Notes under the pieces: model-generated | What the model was told of the DNA's origin: nothing | What the model saw: the letters and a program-made list of their open reading frames with translations, nothing else | Database searches by the model: none | Part shown: positions 6,677-15,464 of the stretch, piece after piece | Position numbering within the stretch: the stretch's first letter is position 1 | Layout of the letters: each line of letters starts with the position of its first letter | Program-made: the position numbers and the translations under genes | Source of the DNA: Aggregatilineales bacterium | Lineage (GTDB): Bacteria > Chloroflexota > Anaerolineae > Aggregatilineales > Ch27 | Direction: 5' to 3' | Assembly (NCBI GenBank): GCA_029976025.1 | Contig: JARKNX010000220.1 | Location: 1-47,718, forward strand | Length of the DNA stretch: 47,718 bases

Positions 6677-9232
6677 TTAACCGGGCAGCGCTTCCATCCG
6701 CTGGCGTATATCCCACAGATACGGGTCGCCATCCAGCAGCACTTCATAGACGCGCCGCGCCCGGTCGTACTGCCCGCTTTCCTCGAAGCGTTCGGCCAGC
6801 CACAGCCAGGGGGCGTATTCAGACCGGTAAAGGACGGGGAAGCGCGCCTGTGGCAAATTGTCGAACGCCGCGATCCGTCCGTATACCGCTGAAGAAAATT
6901 CCTGCCGGGATAGCAGCGGTGGGACGGAACGGATGAGCAGGTTGTTGATCGTTTCGTCGTCCGCGCCGGCCTGTTCAGCCAGGCGAGCCAGCACGTACCA
7001 GCTCCGGCCAGACATGACCGGATCCAGAAACAGCCCGACCCGCGCCATCTGCTCGGCGGACATCCCCATACGTTCGCTCACCTCCGGGTTGCGCAGGGCA
7101 AGCTCCGCCAGTCGGACGTAATCCACCCAGAGATACGGCGAGCCGCGATTCACAACCTCAATGAAGTAGCATTCCGGGCAGGGCGCGATCGCTTCGTCGT
7201 TGACGGCCATGGCCCAGTCGCCCAGATCGCGCAGCACGAGGTGCGTCGCCGTATCCGGATCGATTGTCCGGGCGATGGCGGTCGCCGCGTCGATATCCCC
7301 GGCTTCCAGCGCCAGCCGCAGCCCGATATCACCGTCAGCGGCGTACAGGGCGATGGCATCTTCCAGCACTGCCCGGCGTGCCGGGTGCGCCGGATCGGTC
7401 CAGAATCCGGACGACCCCAGATTATGGTTGCGCCATAGCGCTGTCAGATATTCGGCGTGGGCCTTTTCCCATTGTCCGAGTTCTTCGTAATACGAACCCA
7501 GGCGGAGATGATAACCGGCCTGGGCGGGGTACAGAGCGGCGGCCCGCTCAGCGGCAGCGGCGGCATCTTCGTAGCGCCCGGCCTGCGCGTATAACGCCGC
7601 CAGATTATTCCAGCCGATATCCCAGGTCGGACTCATCTGCTGTCCGGCCTCATGAGCCGCGATGGCCTGACTCAGGTAAGTCTGCGGATCCTCAGCGGCC
7701 AGCCGGCCCAGGATATAGGCTTCGTGCAGCGGGTACAGGCTCAACGCCGGGTCGGCAGCGTGGGCGGCGCGGGTTGCCTCCAGCGCGCCTTCGAGATCGC
7801 TGTTTGCCAGCGCCCGCAGAGCGCGATCGTGCGCCAGATTCCCGGCATGAACCGGCAGCAGGGCGATCTGGGCGACAGCCAGGACGATCAACAGAACGCC
7901 GATCGGGCGGCGGCTGCCCGACGCGATTAGCTGCGGAGTGCGGACGGCTTCGGCGCGGGTGATGCTCCCGGCGACCGTGTAGGCGGCGAAGATCAGGATA
8001 GGCACTAGCAGCGGAGTGAGGGTGAAGGTATCCACCAGACTCTGCACGGCGAAACCGGCCAGGGCGGCCAGTCCACCTTCCAGACGCCGCCGTCGCCCCG
8101 GTGAGGCGAATCGCCACTCCCGCCACCACAGCAGGGCGAACGCGCCCGCCAGCCACAGCCCGGCAGCGGTCGTGAGGACGCCACCTTCAGCCAGCGTATG
8201 CAGCGCCAGATTATGCGCCGCGACCAGACGATTCTGGTGGACGAAAAGCTCCGGCGTGCCATACTGGCGCAGCGCCAGCCCGTACTGATATGGCCCGACG
8301 CCCAGCAGCGGATGATCGCGGGCCATGAGCAGGGCGCTGCGCCAGAGATCGATGCGGTTGAGATCGCTGCCGCTCATCTCATTGCGCAGGGTGATCAGCA
8401 GCACACCGCTCACGAAGATCAGGCCGCCCACAGTAGCGATAATCAGGAGCAGGCGAGGGGCCAGTAAAGGGCGCAGAAAGGCGGGGAAGCGCTGCCTGAC
8501 TTCCGGTCGGAGCAGCCAGGTCAATGTCAGGACGCCGGCGGAAGTGACCAGGGCCATGAAGGCGCTGCGGGAACCGGACAGCAGGAGGGTGACGGCCAGC
8601 CCGCCGGCCAGCAGCCATAAGCCGATGCGCAGATCGCGCTGCCGGGCGGTCATGGCCCAGGCGGCGGTCAGCGGAATCATGGTCGCTGTGAAGTTGCCCA
8701 GAAGGGTGGAGACATTCATGGCCAGCGAGATTTTGTACACCATCGGCGGGATGCTCCAGCCGCCGATTTGCGGCCAGCTCTGGCTGAAGGTGGGCGACAG
8801 CGGCAAGCCCAGATACCACGACACGAACTCAATCCCGCTCAGCAGCACTACCACGGCGCAGGCCGTGAATAACCCCTCCATGATCCAGCGCTGCCGCCCC
8901 CGCCGCATGAGGTCCACCAGCAGGTAAAAGCCCAGGAACTGGGTCAGGATCGGCCAGGTGTATTCCAGACTGACGCGCCGATCCAGCGGGGCGAATACAG
9001 CGGCCAGAAACCACAGGAGGCCGTATACAACCAGCGGCTTATCCAGGGGCGTGGCCGGGAAGTTCCGCCCGCTCCGCCACAGGCTGACCAGCCAGGTTGC
9101 AAAGAGCAGGCCGGTGGCGACCTGATGGAACAGGCGCAGGGCGGCGGCGCGTTCTGTATAGTAGGTGCCACCCAGCAGGGTGTAATACACTATGAGCAAA
9201 ATGATGAGCAGACGCTGTACTCGGGGGGACAT
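6677..9232 (-). CDS. O-antigen ligase (Wzy_C) family protein with C-terminal TPRs
   Basis: An 851-residue protein. Residues 1-490 carry about 12 membrane segments with the Wzy_C region (GSRSAFMAL; DHPLLGVGPYQYGLALRQY; HNLALHTLAEGG), a family that transfers or polymerises lipid-linked glycans outside the membrane. From about residue 500 there are helical repeats consistent with TPRs (for example WDIGWNNLAALYAQAGRYED). I chose the ATG at 9232 (MSPRVQRLLI), preceded by AGGTGAG, over a longer reading to 9313. The TPR half may bind partner proteins or regulate glycan length; this is inference. Confidence 0.85.
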   Translation of the reverse strand: MSPRVQRLLIILLIVYYTLLGGTYYTERAAALRLFHQVATGLLFATWLVSLWRSGRNFPATPLDKPLVVYGLLWFLAAVFAPLDRRVSLEYTWPILTQFLGFYLLVDLMRRGRQRWIMEGLFTACAVVVLLSGIEFVSWYLGLPLSPTFSQSWPQIGGWSIPPMVYKISLAMNVSTLLGNFTATMIPLTAAWAMTARQRDLRIGLWLLAGGLAVTLLLSGSRSAFMALVTSAGVLTLTWLLRPEVRQRFPAFLRPLLAPRLLLIIATVGGLIFVSGVLLITLRNEMSGSDLNRIDLWRSALLMARDHPLLGVGPYQYGLALRQYGTPELFVHQNRLVAAHNLALHTLAEGGVLTTAAGLWLAGAFALLWWREWRFASPGRRRRLEGGLAALAGFAVQSLVDTFTLTPLLVPILIFAAYTVAGSITRAEAVRTPQLIASGSRRPIGVLLIVLAVAQIALLPVHAGNLAHDRALRALANSDLEGALEATRAAHAADPALSLYPLHEAYILGRLAAEDPQTYLSQAIAAHEAGQQMSPTWDIGWNNLAALYAQAGRYEDAAAAAERAAALYPAQAGYHLRLGSYYEELGQWEKAHAEYLTALWRNHNLGSSGFWTDPAHPARRAVLEDAIALYAADGDIGLRLALEAGDIDAATAIARTIDPDTATHLVLRDLGDWAMAVNDEAIAPCPECYFIEVVNRGSPYLWVDYVRLAELALRNPEVSERMGMSAEQMARVGLFLDPVMSGRSWYVLARLAEQAGADDETINNLLIRSVPPLLSRQEFSSAVYGRIAAFDNLPQARFPVLYRSEYAPWLWLAERFEESGQYDRARRVYEVLLDGDPYLWDIRQRMEALPG

Positions 9233-9327
9233 AGGCTCACCTGATACTGACCGGGCGGTGCAACTTTTGAGGCGGCTGGCAGGGCCGGGCTGCCCGTGAC
9301 TGGTATAGCACAATCGCCCCGGTCCCG

Positions 9328-9783
9328 CTACGGGAGAGGCCCGTCCGCCTCATCATCCCTGTCGCGGCTCTTGGGATGCAGGAATTTGGGCGGCCAGGGG
9401 AACAGCAGCAGGAGGAAGCCCGGTATCACCATGAAAGCCAGCCCGCCCAGGACGATGATGTACGAGATAAACTGGGCGACATTTTTAGAGAGAAAGGAGA
9501 TCGTATCCAGAGTGGTCGAGATCAGGGCGGCGGCTACCCAGCCTATAATCATGAAGAAGCCGATAACCCGTCCGCGCGGCAGATCGTAGTGAGCGCCAAG
9601 CTGAAGGATGAAAGCGATTAGCGCCGCGCCGATGAATACCGCGTAGGACAGGAACATCAGCCAGTTGTTCCAGACATAGCGATTGCCGAATGCCCAGTTC
9701 AGGAAGAACAGAGCCCCAGAGATTGAGATACCGATCAATAAGACGGCAGTGCTGATAAGCTGCGTGCGTAGCCGGAAATTCAT
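9328..9783 (-). CDS. Four-helix membrane protein, unknown family
   Basis: A 151-residue protein with four hydrophobic stretches: ISTAVLLIGISISGALFFL, WLMFLSYAVFIGAALIAFI, VIGFFMIIGWVAAALI, and YIIVLGGLAFMVIPGFLLLL. A charged tail follows (KSRDRDDEADGPLP). The ATG at 9783 starts right at the first helix; an upstream reading to 9846 is possible but low in quality. It lies 95 nt before the Wzy-like gene on the same strand. No function recognised. Confidence 0.65.
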   Translation of the reverse strand: MNFRLRTQLISTAVLLIGISISGALFFLNWAFGNRYVWNNWLMFLSYAVFIGAALIAFILQLGAHYDLPRGRVIGFFMIIGWVAAALISTTLDTISFLSKNVAQFISYIIVLGGLAFMVIPGFLLLLFPWPPKFLHPKSRDRDDEADGPLP

Positions 9784-9895
9784 GAGTGTTCTGGCCGATT
9801 TGTGGCGATGCCCCCCCGGGCCTGCCCAACTATATGATTGTTGCAACCTGATTCTCAGCCGGCACTGATTTCCATAATCAGGTCTTCTGAGGTGG

Positions 9896-9985
9896 CTATG
9901 ACCCGGGCAGCAGGACCCGGGTAGTCATAGTGTACCTCGCCGGAAGCCTGCATACGCAGGATTGCGCGGCCCGGCGCCTGCGCAA
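9896..9985. repeat. Cluster of hairpins upstream of galK
   Basis: An inverted repeat pairs ctatgac (9896-9902) with gtcatag (9924-9930) around a ccggg/cccgg inner stem. Then cctgc (9947-9951) pairs with gcagg (9956-9960), loop atac, and ttgcgc (9962-9967) with gcgcaa (9980-9985). The cluster lies between divergent genes and ends 30 nt before the galK -10. Operators or a structured end are possible. Confidence 0.5.
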
Positions 9986-10014
9986 GCAGATAAGCCCGGA
10001 CGAGCCAGACACGG

Positions 10015-10020
10015 TACAAT
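10015..10020 (+). promoter_or_regulatory. galK: -10 element for galK
   Basis: TACAAT, 55 nt upstream of the galK ATG; the -35 hexamer is not convincing. Confidence 0.4.
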
Positions 10021-10074
10021 TCTAGCATTCAGCGCGATCTTGTTACAGTGATTCAGATAGAAGGAGAAAAAGGA

Positions 10075-11223
10075 ATGCCTGATGAAAGGGCTGTGCGGGA
10101 GGCATTCGCAGCGCGGATAGGGCATGAGCCGCGCGTTATCGCCCAGGCGCCGGGGCGTATCAACCTGATTGGCGAACACACCGACTACAATGACGGTTTT
10201 GTGCTGCCCATGTCGATCGACCGGGCTACACATCTCGCCCTGGCCCCCCGCCAGGATGATCAGGTGCGTGTGATTTCGCTCGACTTCAACGGCGATACGA
10301 CCTTCACCCTCGGCGACTGGCGGGGCGACCACCATCCCCACTGGACGCGCTACCCGCGCGGCGTGATGTGGCTGCTGGGGGAGAAGGGGCACACCCTCGG
10401 AGGCGTCGATATGGTGCTCGGCTCGGAACTGCCGATTGGCGCCGGGGTGAGTTCTTCCGCTTCGGTGGAGATGGCGGTGCTGGAAGGGCTGCTGGCTCTG
10501 CATCGGGTGGACCAGTACTCGCAGGCGGAAAAGGCGCTCATGGGCGTGGAAGTCGAGCATCGCTTTGTGGGGATGCCCTGCGGCGTCATGGATCAGATGG
10601 CTTCGGCGGCGGGGGATGCCGGACACGCCCTGCTGATTGACTGCCGCAGCCTGGAGACGGAGCTTGTTTCCATCCCTCCGTCGGCTGTCGTGATTGTCAT
10701 GGATACGGCCAAGAAGCGCGGGCTGGTGGATTCGGAGTATGGGCTTCGCCGTCAGCAGTGCGAGGAAGGCGCGCGCCTGCTCGGCGTCAAGGCGCTGCGC
10801 GATGTCGCCGAAGCTGACCTGGGCCGCCTGCTCCCCACGCTGCCGCCGATCATTCAGAAGCGCGTGCGTCACGTGGTGACGGAGGATGCGCGCACGCTGG
10901 CGGCGGTGCAGGCGCTGCGGACCGGCGATCTGGCGACGACCGGCCGGCTGTTCAATGAGAGCCACGCCAGCCTGCGCGATGACTACGAAGTGAGCTGTCG
11001 CGAGCTAGACACGATCGTGGCGCTGGCGCAGGCCCGGCCCGGCTGCTACGGCGCGCGCATGAGCGGCGGCGGTTTCGGAGGGTGCGCCGTGGCACTGGTG
11101 GATCGCGCCGTGGGAGATTCCTTCATCGCCGCGGTCGCCCCGGCTTATCAAGAGGCGACCGGCCTGACCCCCGACCTGTATCCGGTCATTCCCGCGCCGG
11201 GCAGCAGCGCGCGCTGGTTGTGA
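10075..11223 (+). CDS. galK: Galactokinase
   Basis: A 382-residue GHMP-family kinase that phosphorylates galactose to galactose 1-phosphate in the Leloir pathway. The galactokinase signature GRINLIGEHTDYNDG is at residues 27-41. The GHMP ATP-binding loop is LPIGAGVSSSASVEMA near residue 122, and motif 3 (MSGGGFGGCAVAL) is near the C-terminus. The ATG at 10075 has an AAGGAG Shine-Dalgarno 8 nt upstream, so I prefer it to a GTG at 10048. No other gal genes are adjacent. Confidence 0.94.
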   Translation: MPDERAVREAFAARIGHEPRVIAQAPGRINLIGEHTDYNDGFVLPMSIDRATHLALAPRQDDQVRVISLDFNGDTTFTLGDWRGDHHPHWTRYPRGVMWLLGEKGHTLGGVDMVLGSELPIGAGVSSSASVEMAVLEGLLALHRVDQYSQAEKALMGVEVEHRFVGMPCGVMDQMASAAGDAGHALLIDCRSLETELVSIPPSAVVIVMDTAKKRGLVDSEYGLRRQQCEEGARLLGVKALRDVAEADLGRLLPTLPPIIQKRVRHVVTEDARTLAAVQALRTGDLATTGRLFNESHASLRDDYEVSCRELDTIVALAQARPGCYGARMSGGGFGGCAVALVDRAVGDSFIAAVAPAYQEATGLTPDLYPVIPAPGSSARWL

Positions 11224-11268
11224 TGAATCTGCGGGGTGGGGCGCTCCAAGCCGGGCGCCCCGCTGTTA

Positions 11269-12165
11269 TCAATCGTCCAGGCCGCGCTTGATATCCCCGC
11301 CGTCCAGAATCTGCCGGTACGCCGCCTGGATGGTCAGGCAGTCGGCGACGTGGAACGGCTCCGGCGCTTCAACGGCGATCGTGCCTTCGGCCCCGGCATC
11401 GATCAGCGCTTGCAGCAGATCGCGGTAGCGGATATCGGCCTGATCCAGCGGCAGATGTTTCTTCTCGCCCTTTGGCGTGTATTCAATGCCGCTCAGGTGG
11501 CAATGCAGATTCTTGATGCCCCGTTCGCCCAGCGCGTCCCGCACTTGCTGCAGCGCCGCCGAAAACTCTTCGTAGCTGTTGAATGTCCCGTCGCCCCGCC
11601 GCGCGTGCAGGTGCGCCCAGTCGATACAGGGCAGCACGCCGGGTATTTCCTGGCTGAGCTGGAGGAGTTCTTCCAGCGTGCCAAACGCCCCCTGTTTGCC
11701 CATCGTTTCCGGCCGCAGGATGACGGCTACGCCTTCCGCATCCAGGATAGCGCGCAGCTCCGCCAGCTTTTCCCTGACCCGCGCATACACCTGTTCCGGC
11801 GGCTGTTCGTGGTAACTGCCGGGGTGAAAGACGATATCGCGCGCCCCGGCCAGATAACCGGTGCGGGCGGCTTTGAGCAGCCTGGCGTCGGATTTCGCCA
11901 TCAATTCCGCGGTCTGGCTGTTGAGATTGATGAAGTAGGGGGCGTGTACGCTCAGGTTAACCTGGTAACGCTCCGCGGCAGCGGCGATCTCGGCGCACGT
12001 TTTTTCCGTTGCGGAGACGCTCTGCACCCAGGCAATTTCCAGGTGATCCAGCCCCAGGAGGCGGATGTGCTCGATAGCGGCGGAGGTGCCGCTGACGGGC
12101 GCAGTCTGCGGGCTGCCGACTGTCCCGAACCGGATGGCATCTTTTTCGTTCTTTCTGGCTGGCAT
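11269..12165 (-). CDS. Endonuclease IV/xylose-isomerase-fold TIM barrel protein
   Basis: A 298-residue protein of the AP endonuclease 2 (Nfo) superfamily. It opens FGTVGSPQTAP and retains the metal-ligand motifs of the family in order: VHAPYFINL, VFHPGSY, RPETMGKQG, CIDWAHLHAR, NLHCHLSGIEY, and VEAPEP. The set of His/Asp/Glu ligands suggests an active trinuclear zinc site, so phosphodiesterase activity on DNA is plausible, although sugar isomerase relatives share the fold. The ATG at 12165 follows an AAAGGGG Shine-Dalgarno. It lies 25 nt downstream of the M28 peptidase gene on the same strand. Confidence 0.78.
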   Translation of the reverse strand: MPARKNEKDAIRFGTVGSPQTAPVSGTSAAIEHIRLLGLDHLEIAWVQSVSATEKTCAEIAAAAERYQVNLSVHAPYFINLNSQTAELMAKSDARLLKAARTGYLAGARDIVFHPGSYHEQPPEQVYARVREKLAELRAILDAEGVAVILRPETMGKQGAFGTLEELLQLSQEIPGVLPCIDWAHLHARRGDGTFNSYEEFSAALQQVRDALGERGIKNLHCHLSGIEYTPKGEKKHLPLDQADIRYRDLLQALIDAGAEGTIAVEAPEPFHVADCLTIQAAYRQILDGGDIKRGLDD

Positions 12166-12190
12166 TAAAAACCCCTTTATCTGTATCCGT

Positions 12191-13624
12191 TCACGGCGTC
12201 CGGGCCAGCGGATATTCCGCGCTGAGCGGCCCCCAGCGGCCAGCATCATCTATGCTGGCCAGGGCGACTGTCTCGAAGCGTTCCGGCGTAAGGCCCGCCC
12301 AGGTGAGCGAATTGGCCGGTCCGACCGTTAGCACCTGATTGTAGATCAGGGCGCCAGGCTGGCGCAGCGCGACGATGTAACCTGTCGCGCCATCTACCGG
12401 CGACCAGACCAGGGTTCGATTGGCCGGGTCCGCCGTATTGGTCCGCAGGCTGAGATTTTCGGGCGGCGGCAGGCCGTCCGCCAGCACCGCCAGAGTCGCC
12501 AGGACAACGCGGGTGGCGCGTGTCAGATAGGACGGATTAACGGCCTCCACCGTGTCGCGCGAATTGTTCTGTCGCGTCGGGTCCTGGATCCCTTCGACCA
12601 GGCGCACCGCGGGGTAGCCGCGGGCAGTGAAGCTCATATGGTCACCCCACCGGCCCTCGCGGTCACTCGCGGCCTGGACGGCAACCTGAAGATCGGGCAC
12701 GTAGGTGGTCGCAATCAGGTTGAGGACGCGGCTAAGCTGGCGCGAGGGCGAATCATCCTGTTCGTCCGAAAATACGCGAATCTGGCGATCGTTGACTTCC
12801 GTGCCGGGACCTTTGATGTTGCCGATTGTATCCAGATTCAGGACAGCCCGGACATCGATATTGTAAGCGTCCAGATATTCATCCACGAAGTGGATGCTGC
12901 CGATGCGTCCGATTTCTTCAGCCGAGAACGCGACAAAGATGATCGTTGCCCGGTGAGGAGTCTGATGCATCAGGCGGGCCAGCTCCAGCAGGGCGGCGAC
13001 GCCGGTGGCATTGTCGTTGGCTCCGGGGGCCAGCAGGCGCGGATTGGTATCGATCGCTGTGGCGTCGTAATGCGCGCCAACGATGATGACGCCCGCGCCG
13101 CTTTCTATGCCCTGGAGCGTGGCGACCACATTCTGCTGGATGCTCCGAATCTCCTCCCAGGTGATGGTGAAAGGATGATCCCAGACGGTCATCCGGCCCT
13201 CAGACTGCGCGGCGTAAGAGGCCAGCGTATCGTGGATGTACTGGCGGGCGGCCCCGATCCCTTCAGTAGGGCTGCTTTGTGTGGAATTCACGTACCGCGT
13301 CCGGAAGCCAGCCAGAGTCTGCGTATGTCGCATCAGGTTGTCTGTGCTGACCTGCTGGAGCAGCGTGTCAATGCTGGCCGCTGTGGGAACTTCGGCCGGG
13401 TTGTCGCCGGGCGGCTCGACTGCCACCTGTGTGCTGATGCCGATTGTCGCCTCCGGCGTGCCGGTGGGCAGGCGAGGCGGGACAGTGGGCGGCGGCGGGC
13501 CGGACAGGTTGCAGGCCAGGGCGCTCAGGAGGAGCGCCGCCGACGCAATGAGCAGAGCGGGAAACGGGGAAGCCCGGCCCGACTGGCGCTCCCCCGAAGG
13601 CGTCTGACCTGTGGATATCATCAT
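12191..13624 (-). CDS. M28-family metallopeptidase lipoprotein
   Basis: A 477-residue exported peptidase. The lipoprotein signal ends in LSALAC with C38 as the lipidated residue, then a Thr/Pro-rich spacer. The M28 zinc-site motifs are all present: VGAHYDA, APGANDNATG, FSAEEIGR, LNLDTIGN, and WGDHMSF. A C-terminal segment (VWSPVDGATGYIVALRQPG) looks like a fibronectin-III-like domain. It should cleave amino-terminal residues from peptides at the outer face of the membrane. The start is one of two adjacent ATGs (13624 or 13621). A good promoter ends only 7 nt before the first, suggesting a leaderless mRNA. Confidence 0.88.
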   Translation of the reverse strand: MMISTGQTPSGERQSGRASPFPALLIASAALLLSALACNLSGPPPPTVPPRLPTGTPEATIGISTQVAVEPPGDNPAEVPTAASIDTLLQQVSTDNLMRHTQTLAGFRTRYVNSTQSSPTEGIGAARQYIHDTLASYAAQSEGRMTVWDHPFTITWEEIRSIQQNVVATLQGIESGAGVIIVGAHYDATAIDTNPRLLAPGANDNATGVAALLELARLMHQTPHRATIIFVAFSAEEIGRIGSIHFVDEYLDAYNIDVRAVLNLDTIGNIKGPGTEVNDRQIRVFSDEQDDSPSRQLSRVLNLIATTYVPDLQVAVQAASDREGRWGDHMSFTARGYPAVRLVEGIQDPTRQNNSRDTVEAVNPSYLTRATRVVLATLAVLADGLPPPENLSLRTNTADPANRTLVWSPVDGATGYIVALRQPGALIYNQVLTVGPANSLTWAGLTPERFETVALASIDDAGRWGPLSAEYPLARTP

Positions 13625-13631
13625 ATCCGCT

Positions 13632-13659
13632 ATTGTAGCATGGAGGGGGCGGATGTCAC
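13632..13659 (-). promoter_or_regulatory. Promoter of the M28 peptidase gene (leaderless)
   Basis: GTGACA, a 16-nt spacer, then TACAAT on the minus strand. Only 7 nt separate the -10 from the ATG, so transcription should begin at or next to the start codon. Confidence 0.6.
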
Positions 13660-13711
13660 GGAATCCGGGCGCGCCGAACCCGGAGATGGTGATTGAGGTT
13701 GCCAGCCGCAA

Positions 13712-13740
13712 TTGAAAAATGGAACCGGGTCGTTTATAGT
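13712..13740 (+). promoter_or_regulatory. Promoter of the sulfite-oxidase-fold/mobB operon
   Basis: TTGAAA at 13712-13717, a 17-nt spacer, TATAGT at 13735-13740. It would start an mRNA near 13747 with a leader of about 140 nt. Confidence 0.6.
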
Positions 13741-13772
13741 GGTTTGCCGGTAACTGGTGCGGTATGAAGTGG

Positions 13773-13814
13773 GCTGAGCATCCGGATGCTCAGCGGCAGG
13801 CACGGGAGGGTGCC
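13773..13814 (+). promoter_or_regulatory. Perfect 22-bp palindrome and hairpin in the 5' leader
   Basis: Half-site gctgagcatcc at 13773-13783 is followed without a gap by its exact reverse complement, ending at 13794. A second hairpin (ggcac/gtgcc) spans 13798-13814. It lies about 26 nt after the predicted transcription start. It could be a dimeric-repressor operator or part of an RNA leader; no known riboswitch core was recognised. Confidence 0.6.
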
Positions 13815-13889
13815 GGATGAATGGCGGATCGCGGGCGCGTTATGCAGCACGACAACGTCCGGCTGTGCAGGGCAGGGTGAGGCAGGCCG

Positions 13890-14888
13890 ATGCCGGCATC
13901 TTCTGTGCCTGATCCCCTGTCCCGCCGCGCATTCCTGCATCTGCTGGCTGGTATGGCCGCGCCGCATCCTGACGCCGATCCGATGCTGGATGTGGCGGCA
14001 TCTGGCGCGATCACGTTTGATACACCGATCCTGACACCCAATGAGCGCTTCTTTCGCCCGCCGATGCGGACTTCGATCCCGCCGCCGCTGGACCGCCGGA
14101 CGTGGACGCTATATGTTGGCGGGCTGGTAGAGCGGCCGCTTGAGCTGACTTACGATGCTCTCCGCGCTATGCCGTCAATCGGGCAGGCCCGTACCCTGGT
14201 GCGGCAGGGGAATCGGCCCGGCGGTGAGCAGATCGGCACCGCCATCTGGCAGGGCTGTCCGTTGATCGATTTGCTGGCTGAGGCCGGGATCAGGGCTGAA
14301 GCCCGATCGGTCCGCTTCGATTCGGCAGATGGCGGGAGTATCAGCCTGCCGCTGGAACTGGTGCGCGCGCGAGAGGTGCTGCTCGCCTACGGCATGAATG
14401 GCGCTGTCCTGCCGCCGGCACACGGCTTCCCGGTGCGCGCCCTGGTGCCGGGATTGTATGATCATCTTTCTCCCGCCTGGCTGGTCCGCATTGTCCTCAG
14501 TGCGGAGGAGCCGCCCGCTGAGGCGGCCCGCCTTGCCGTCCGGCCCAGTGTCCACATCCTGACGCCCCGGCTGCGCAGCCAGGTGTCGTCGGGCGAGGTG
14601 GTCGCTGTGCAGGGGGTGGCTTTCGCCGGGGAGCGCCCGATCGGGGCGGTCAGGATCAGCATCGACGGCGGCGACCGGGTCCCGGCGGTGATGCGACCTC
14701 CGGACTCACCGCACGCCTGGACTCAATGGTACGTGCGCTGGAGGCCGGAGCTGCCCGGCGGCTGCACCATCACAGCCCGCGCGATCGAAACAGCGGAGAT
14801 GGCCGGGGGATGGGCGGCGCCGCTCCACCCGGATAGCAGGTCGGGGCAGACGGATGCCGTACACAGTATTGTGGTGGAAGTGGAGTGA
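13890..14888 (+). CDS. Sulfite-oxidase-fold (molybdopterin) protein lacking the Mo-ligand Cys
   Basis: A 332-residue protein. A short Tat-like N-terminus (LSRRAFLHLLAG, residues 10-21) suggests export. The SUOX/MsrP-type domain is recognisable: NERFFRPPM, WTLYVGGLVERPLELT, AIWQGCPLIDLLAEAG, and HGFPVRALVPGLYD. A C-terminal Mo-co dimerisation-like domain follows (VRISIDGG; AWTQWYVRWRPELPGG). At the conserved position where the family has C-x-G-N, this protein reads LVRQGNR, so R105 replaces the molybdenum-coordinating Cys. The gene starts after a GAGG Shine-Dalgarno and is followed after 3 nt by mobB. It may bind the cofactor without normal catalysis, or use another ligand. Confidence 0.85.
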   Translation: MPASSVPDPLSRRAFLHLLAGMAAPHPDADPMLDVAASGAITFDTPILTPNERFFRPPMRTSIPPPLDRRTWTLYVGGLVERPLELTYDALRAMPSIGQARTLVRQGNRPGGEQIGTAIWQGCPLIDLLAEAGIRAEARSVRFDSADGGSISLPLELVRAREVLLAYGMNGAVLPPAHGFPVRALVPGLYDHLSPAWLVRIVLSAEEPPAEAARLAVRPSVHILTPRLRSQVSSGEVVAVQGVAFAGERPIGAVRISIDGGDRVPAVMRPPDSPHAWTQWYVRWRPELPGGCTITARAIETAEMAGGWAAPLHPDSRSGQTDAVHSIVVEVE

Positions 14889-14891
14889 CGT

Positions 14892-15425
14892 ATGTCAGAC
14901 GCGCCAATTATTCGCATTGTAGGTAAATCGGGCAGCGGTAAGACGACGCTGATTGAAAAGCTGATTCCGGCGTTGAAGGGATGCGGCCTGCGCGTGGGCA
15001 CGATCAAGCATCACGCCCACCCGGATTTCGAGATCGACCAGGCCGGGAAGGATTCCTGGCGGCATTACGAGGCCGGCGCGGATGCGGTCATGATTGCTTC
15101 GCCGGTCAAGATGGCGGCGGTGCACCGCCTTGTGCAGCCGCTGTCGCTGGCCGAACTGGCTGCCGGGCTGAGCGCTGTGGATATCATCCTGGTGGATGGC
15201 TTCGGTCGCGATAACACAACGCCGAAGATCGAGGTGGTCCGCGCCGCCCGCAGCGCGCAGCCGCTCAACCCTCCGGGAGATGTGCTGGCCTACGTCACCG
15301 ATGTCCCGCTTGACGGCGCGCCCTGCTTCGGGCTGGATGACGTGGAAGCGCTGACTGGCTGGCTGCTGGCGCATCTCCTCATCGAATGTTCACCCTCCAG
15401 CGATAGCCTTTCGCCCGATCACTGA
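14892..15425 (+). CDS. mobB: Molybdopterin-guanine dinucleotide biosynthesis protein B
   Basis: A 177-residue P-loop GTP-binding protein. Walker A is GKSGSGKTT at residues 11-19. TIKHHAHPDFEID and DSWRHYEAGADAV match the MobB family. A Walker-B-like DIILVDGFG follows near residue 97. MobB assists MobA in loading guanine nucleotide onto molybdenum cofactor. It begins 3 nt after the sulfite-oxidase-fold gene, so the two are co-translated. That is slightly odd, because SUOX-family enzymes usually carry the cofactor without the nucleotide. Confidence 0.9.
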   Translation: MSDAPIIRIVGKSGSGKTTLIEKLIPALKGCGLRVGTIKHHAHPDFEIDQAGKDSWRHYEAGADAVMIASPVKMAAVHRLVQPLSLAELAAGLSAVDIILVDGFGRDNTTPKIEVVRAARSAQPLNPPGDVLAYVTDVPLDGAPCFGLDDVEALTGWLLAHLLIECSPSSDSLSPDH

Positions 15426-15464
15426 GTAGAATTACCTCATCGCTCCAGATTGAGGAATCTGCCT

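Noticed and set aside
13747..13889. Molybdenum cofactor riboswitch
   Set aside because: Position and neighbours fit, but I could not recognise the conserved core or its GGUGGCGA-like segment; listed only as a structured leader.
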